A stretch of DNA of 64,000 bases from Fallopia convolvulus. Lineage: Eukaryota > Streptophyta > Magnoliopsida > Caryophyllales > Polygonaceae. The translations under genes and the position numbers were made by a program. Of the stretch, positions 58,799 to 64,000 are shown in pieces. The notes below the pieces were generated by a model. It did no database searches. It saw nothing but the letters and a program-made list of their open reading frames with translations, and was not told where the DNA came from. Location: positions 31,101,295 to 31,165,294 of the forward strand of contig OZ024730.1 in NCBI GenBank assembly GCA_964016875.1, read 5' to 3'. Numbering within the stretch: the first letter of the stretch is position 1; each line of letters begins with the position of its first letter.

Positions 58799-60316
58799 TT
58801 AGAAAGCACCTTGTTGTTGAAGCAATTGTTGTTGTTGTTGGTACATGTATTGTTGTTGAAGATTCACTTGATGGACTTCTTGAAGAACATTTTCTTGTTG
58901 AAGTTGAAGATGGGCCATTTGGTTGGCCAAGAAGGACATGTCCACCGTTTGTTGTCACTCGGGAAACACCATTCCCGGACCATACAATTGGGCGTAGCCT
59001 TCATAACCGCCACCTTGAGCTTGTTCTTGCCTTGCACCACTCCCCTCTCCATGCTCATAGTGCCTCGGGACCTCATCACCACAGAAGGCACCAGACCGAT
59101 TTTGATGGAAGTCGGGCCCGATGTCATGTGTACCTCGGTCCGCCAATGTTGGAGCTTGGTGCGTGGCTCGGAGGTTGGCCATCAAGCCTTGGAAGCGCTC
59201 ATCTTCTTCATTTTGCTCTTGATCGACGTCCATGTCTTCCCCACGAGGTGCAAACACAAAGTTATCTTGGTCGAAATCCGGTGAAGATGGAGGGGAGGTA
59301 AACCGAATGTGTTGATGTGGTTGTCGCCGCCCCTCTCTTGCACCTTCGGGGTCACCAAATGAGTGTGGCTTGCCGGCCCACACTTGTTACCAATTGTGAT
59401 ACCGAGAAAGATCATAGAGGTTGGGCACCAACCGGATGGACACACCATCATAGCTCGAGTGAGGGGCCAAAGAAGTCATGTAAAGCTTCTCCTTGATGAT
59501 GTTGGCCTTCTTGAAATACTTCATGTTCATATACTCAACACCATTCGGAGCCGGAGAATACTTGTTAAGGTAGACTCCTAGACGCACGGCTAGCCTTGAT
59601 ATCATCCTTCCGAAGTAGATCCAAGAGGAGCTTTGGAAGTCACACACCATCTTGACCCACTCCCATGCAAGGTTCATGGGCTTCTCGGTGTGGAAGAGCA
59701 TCTCATGTAGCAACATAATATCTTCCTTCATCGGCTTGTTCAACTCATGACGAGCATAGATTGCACATCCCAAAACTCGCACCATGACCCGAAAAAGAGG
59801 GCTAGCAATCTCGGTTGTGGTGGCACCCTTTCTCATCTCGCTCTTCCCGGCCACATGCCGCCACACTTGGTTCACCTTCTCGTTGTCGACGTCGGTCTCT
59901 TCTTTTGGACATGGAAACCCGAAGTAGGTAGCCAAGTCCCTAAGAGAGAGATTGTGGTCCTCATTGCCCAATTGGAAGGTGATCACCCCTTCCTCATCCT
60001 CCATATTATCATAAGTGCATTCAAAAGTGGCCATGAATTCCGAGGTGAGGGCGGGATAGTGGGTGTTGTCCCACCTTAGCATCCCATTGAGACCGATGTG
60101 GGAGTAGCACCTTGCAAGAGCTTGATCCATGTCCATCTTCTTCACGGTTTCCCAATCAAGCCACCTTGTGTGATGCTCAAGCGCCATATACCTTGCATAA
60201 CTCTCAACTTGCGCATCATCCTCCAAGTAAACATCATCCAACTTTGGCTCTTTTCTTGACTTCTTGGACTTCTTCTTCGGCCTTTCCGCATGAGATGATG
60301 AAGCTCTAGTCTCCAT
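58799..60316 (-). pseudogene. Ath-C ORF-1 protein (ATHILA ORF-1 family-like), two stops
   Basis: From METRASSSHAERPKKKSKKS, a Lys-rich possible nuclear signal, into the ORF-1 domain: THYPALTSEFMATFEC, ITFQLGNEDHNLSLRDLATY, LGCAIYARHELNKPMKEDI, MNLAWEWVKMV, GRMISRLAVRLGVYLNKYSP. A TAA (59384-59386) follows RYHNW and a TGA (58952-58954) follows GMVFPE; both lie in the same frame, which continues to a Gln-rich end. Collinear with the Ath-B protein, including the C-terminal MAHLQLQQENVLQ helix. Palindromes at 59112/59135 lie in coding sequence. Apart from the two stops the frame is open for 505 codons. Confidence 0.75.
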
Positions 60317-61650
60317 GGTACCTACACACATCCAACCAAACAAAAGGGTCCAAGATAAACTCCATACAACTCAACAAAAGCACTCATCAACACACATCAA
60401 CACATCAACACAAGGGAACCCCATACTTAGTCTCTAAACACACATGCATCACCATCCAACATGAATCATCATGGATATCTTCTAACAATGGCTAAGCAAA
60501 TGATCATACTACATCATGATTAAGCTATAGCCAACAATGAAACACATGAATCCACATGATATCACAGGAAGAGAGCAAAAGCAACATGGATCGACTTCCA
60601 ACCTATGTCGGGCCCGACACATCCTCAACCTCGGTCCGACTTGATGGACCGACTTCCACAACTCGGGCCCGACTTACCTGGGAATGTCGATCTTGACCTA
60701 GTTCATGCTTCGACTCTAACCTCAAATCAACCCAAATCACTCTATCATGCACTTAAATTTCAAATTCAACCATCAAACATCCCTAATCGAAGTTCTAAAT
60801 GGATCCAAGCATGCATAAACAACTTTGAAGCTCAATTTCACAAATCATGCAAATCCACCATTGATGCTCAAGTTCAAACTCTCAATCAAACATGGCATTA
60901 CTCACTCTATGCAATGAAAGCACAAAATCTCCAAGGAAATAGGTAGAGATCGAGTAACACATACCGGATTTGAAGAGTATTGGACTTTTAAACAAACAAT
61001 CTACTTAGAACTCAAACTTTCTCAACCTAGATCGAGATGGGGGATGAAGAACGAGATTGAACTCGAAATTTCTCTTTGGAATCAGGCTAGGGAGGCCTTT
61101 TTGTGATTGGATCGAGATGAAGAAAGGGAGAGATGTGTGGATCGAGTATGGTGAGAGGGGGGCCGATTTTGAGAGTGTGAGGGAGATGGGTTGTATTTTG
61201 GGAATGGTGGTTAATATGAAGATGGTAGGTAGGTGGGGGATGGCATTTAATGGGGGAAAGGGACAAATTAGGTCAAAGGGAAAAAATGGCATTCCACCCA
61301 GTCCGATCGGGTCGGACCGACGTCGTGGACCGATGTCCCTGTGTCGGGCCCGACTTACCTGGGCTCGATGTGGGGTGTTCGGGTCACCAATTTTACTCCA
61401 TCCTCTTGCAACTTCTTTCTCCATATTTCCATTTATTTTTTTTTATTTTTTTTTCACCTCAAATCCTACACAACCTTGAAGAATACACAACACCAAAAAT
61501 CCACAAAACACTAGATAGAGATTGGTTAGAGAAAAGCTAGGATAAACTAAGAAAAATCAAACTAAAGTTACGAAAAGAAAGCTACTAGCTCGGGTTGCCT
61601 CCCGAGAAGCGCTCGTTTAGAGTCACTAGCTTGACTTCCTAACCTCAATC
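60317..61650 (-). other. Ath-C leader between protease and ORF-1
   Basis: Equivalent of 40721-41951. Contains GGGTTGCCTCCCGAGAAGCG at about 61592-61611 and palindromes at 60608/60631, 60663, 61312 and 61344. Pyrimidine-rich sense-strand sequence at 61020-61250 resembles a transcript leader; no sure TATA box found. Confidence 0.5.
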
Positions 61651-64000
61651 TCATGGCGGGTGAAACACGGTGAATTGCTCACCATTGTTGTGCCCATTCC
61701 CATTGCCCTCATACCCATAAAACCACCAACGATGGTCTATATAGGCATGGCTCTCCGATCTCGGGCCTCTCTCATCATACTCCTCCAACGAATGAGATTT
61801 CTCCTCCTTACTTGCTCCATCATGTTCCTCTTTTCCTACACCAAAGTTATCCAAAGAATTCCTAGGAGATTCTACCAATTCATCTTTCAAGTCACTAAGG
61901 CAAATGTAGGAGTCTCCTAAGTCATCTTTCAAATCACTTAAACAAATGTAGGAATCAAAAGTTTGGAAAGAATTGTGGTCATCACCAACATCAAAAGGAT
62001 ATAAGTAAGGATACTCTTCATTTCTCCTTGGGTTAGCATTGATCCATGACTCATCTTGTTCCTCAACTTGCTCCAGCAACTCCCTTGCTTGTATTTGTTT
62101 ATTGAACCCTTCATCACTTCTCAACACAATGACCTCTCTAGCAACTTCCACTTCTTCTCTTTTTCTCTTGGCACTCTCTTCAAGTTTGAGGATAGCCAAG
62201 GCGTCCGGCTCATTCAAAGCCTTGTTGAAGTGAAAATCGACCTTTTCTTCACCAATCTCAAAGGAAACTTTGCCGTTTTTGACATCAAACCTTGCCCCCG
62301 CCGTATCTAAGAATGGTCTTCCTAAGATTATTGGGACCAAGGGGTCCTCGTGCATGTCCAAGATCACGAAATCATCGGGAACAAAGTACTTTCCAACTCG
62401 CACCGGCATGTCATCCAATATTCCCTTAGCCTTGATGATGGAACCGTCGGCCATAGTTAGGGACATATCGGCCGGCTCAATTTCACCTAAATTTTCCCTT
62501 CTCCAAATACTAGCGGGCATCACCGAAACACTTGCCCCAAGGTCACATAAGGCTTGGAAGTTTTGAGACCCCACACCAATAGTGATAGCAAACCGACCGG
62601 GATCTCCTAGCTTTTGCGGTAACTCCAAGGTCTTGAACTCATCTTGTATTTCATCTATGGACCTCTTCTTGCTCAAAATCTCCTTTAAAAACTTGGCATA
62701 GGATGGCATCTCGCTCAATGCATCGGTGAACGGGATAGAGATGTTCAAACCTTGCAAAAGCTTGAGAAACCTCTTGAACTTGTTCTCAACAACATCTTTC
62801 GGCTTCTTTGAGGGATATGGAAGAGTTGTTGCACCTTGAATCTTGCTTGGATCAACCTCCTTGGACTTCCCCACTTCACTTGCAATATTTCCTAGTTGGA
62901 CCGACTTAGGCACCACGTCGGGCCCGATGTCATATATCACGGTCCTGGGGCAGAGCTGAGGCAGAGTAGTCGGATCGACATCTGGGTACGTCGGGACCGA
63001 CTCACTCTCAACCTCGGTCCGGGACAGAAGAGTTGATCTTCCTGCTGGGTCGACTTCAAGGAACCTCGGACCCGACTTGCTGGGTAAGTCGGTCCGGCTC
63101 TCTTCATTCTTCTTAGGTATGTGTGGCTCGGGTAGGTTTCGGCCACTTCTCAATCCAATTGCCCGGACTTCATTTTGATTGTTTTGAGCTCGGGGGTTCT
63201 CCTCGGGTTGGCCCGGAAGTCTTCCATTCTCTCTCGGGGCATTAGTTGCAATTTGGGCAAATTGATTGTCGACTTGCCTCCTCCATGCACCAAACTCATT
63301 GAATTGGGTCCTCATCTCCTTGAACCCATCCCTCATCTCTTGAGCCAATGATTGTAGCTCATTGAATCCCGGTGGCCTATATGGTGGTGGTTGCGGCGCC
63401 CTTGGCTCGTTTTGGTTGAAGTTGTTGTTGTAGCCTTGAGCTTGACCGTTGTTCCACCGGCCATTACCACCATTGTTGAAGTTTCCTCTTCCACCGAAAT
63501 TTCCTCGAACATAGTTTGCCTCCTCAATTTTCTCGGCCAAGCGCACTTGGCTCCCATTCGGACAAACTTGTGTAGCATGTGCAAAGGATCCACACTCCTC
63601 ACAAGCTCTAGCATTTTTCTTGTAGTAGTGGACTTGCCTCTTAAGCTTGCTCACTTCACCTTCAAGGAATTGGAGCTTCACATCCTTTTCAATGTCTTCT
63701 CCCTTTGGATCATATAACTTCCTTGCACCTTCACCTTGAACTTTCACCTCTTTGCTAGCTTGACTCACCCCATACATGGCCTCATAATCGGATAGCTTGT
63801 CAAGTAGCTCCCAAGCTTGATCCGGTGTGAAGTCTATGAACCCACAATCGGTGTGGAGATTGAGCTTGTCCTTCGTTGCCGGATTGATGCCTTGGAAAAA
63901 GATGTCTTGGAGCACATATGGTTATTGGCCATGAGTAGGACATTGGCACAACATCTCCTTGAAACGGTCCCATGCTTCGAAGAGAGGCTCATTCGGACCT
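61651..64000 (-). pseudogene. Ath-C gag-protease, 5' end outside window
   Basis: Minus strand. At the window edge NEPLFEAWDRFKEMLCQCPT, one in-frame TAA (63919-63921), then VLQDIFFQGINPATKDKLN. A zinc knuckle CEECGSFAHATQVC, a Gly/Asn-rich part, and a linker YRPPGFNELQSLAQ follow. The protease shows CDLGASVSVMPASIW with an intact Asp, MADGSIIKAKGILDDMPV, and VPIILGRPFLDTAGARFDV. It ends in a low-complexity acidic tail containing a direct repeat of DSYICLSDLKDDL and DSYICLSDLKDEL. The 754-codon frame after the TAA is open, better preserved than in Ath-B. Confidence 0.88.

Larger units (their letters stand above)
44676..63097. repeat. Dispersed TCGGGCCCGA/TCGGTCCGA palindromes of Ath-C
   Basis: Exact TCGGGCCCGA begins at 44699, 44749, 45550, 55551, 55603, 56415, 57421, 59112, 60608, 60663, 61344 and 62918. 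TCGGGACCGA begins at 44676, 44728, 55528, 55582 and 62991. TCGGTCCG-type partners begin at 45573, 45620, 56438, 57444 (variant), 59135, 60631, 63014 and 63089. Pairs start 21 or, mostly, 23 bp apart. Confidence 0.9.
55366..64000 (-). mobile_element. Ath-C: Athila-type element without RT/integrase, runs off the edge
   Basis: Same layout as Ath-B: 3' LTR (55366-56782), PPT AAGTATGGGGTATTT, 3' untranslated region, ORF-1 (58799-60316), leader, gag-protease (61651 to beyond 64000). No RT, RNase H or integrase. Inserted in Tek-1 integrase at ACTTC (55361-55365); the other flank is outside the window. It carries the palindrome TCGGGCCCGA or variants throughout. Confidence 0.85.

Noticed and set aside
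1..64000. tRNA, rRNA or organelle DNA
   Set aside because: No recognisable tRNA cloverleaf, rRNA or plastid/mitochondrial gene was seen by eye.

Overview
The window is nuclear DNA of a flowering plant, most likely a eudicot. The evidence is intron-rich genes with GT-AG borders (and one GC-AG border), a plastid Clp accessory protein, a plant cell-wall GH3 enzyme, and nested LTR retrotransposons of plant lineages. The species cannot be told from the sequence.

Gene-bearing part (1-16.3 kb). (1) The transmembrane and kinase portion of an ERECTA-family receptor kinase (1309-2747, +); no leucine-rich-repeat exons are visible before it. (2) A TPX2-family spindle/microtubule gene (3583-8122, -), about 15 exons, with a damaged first exon. 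(3) A beta-xylosidase/alpha-arabinofuranosidase of family GH3 (8487-11918, +, five exons, 786 residues), head-to-head with the TPX2-like gene. (4) A CLPT-type plastid Clp protease accessory protein (12236-16233, -, six exons), tail-to-tail with the xylosidase.

Transposon-bearing part (16.3-64 kb). From left to right: a hAT-type element (16.5-17.1); a Tat-lineage Ty3/Gypsy element on the minus strand (Tat-1, 17.8-28.2) whose integrase is split by a non-autonomous CACTA element (CACTA-1, 19.2-23.4) carrying an exon of a host transporter gene; a retroposon with a 16-bp target duplication (29.0-30.2); a decayed CACTA element with a TNP2-type transposase (CACTA-2, from 31.9) split by a solo LTR (Ath-A, 32.8-34.3); an Athila-type element (Ath-B, 35.9-44.5, minus) with gag-protease and an ORF-1 protein but no reverse transcriptase or integrase; a solo LTR of a second Athila-type family (Ath-C, 44.5-45.9) inside the reverse transcriptase of a chromovirus (Chr-1, 45.9-52.0, minus), whose protease is also cut by a hAT element; the 3' end of a Tekay/Del-like element (Tek-1, 52.0-55.4); and, inserted in that, an Ath-C element running off the right edge (55.4-64.0), again gag-protease plus ORF-1 without RT/IN.

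The most unusual signal is in the three Athila-type families. Each carries many copies of a 10-bp palindrome of the form TCG-NNNN-CGA, mostly in pairs 21-23 bp apart. They lie at matching places in the LTR, 3' untranslated region, ORF-1 coding sequence, ORF-1 leader and gag coding sequence. The four-base core is family-specific: TTAA in Ath-B, GGCC or GGAC in Ath-C, GCAC/TCAC/TAAC in Ath-A. The positions are kept while the core changes as a set, which looks like sites for an element-specific binding factor. The Tat-1 element shows a comparable dispersed CCGCGATCGCGG-like motif.
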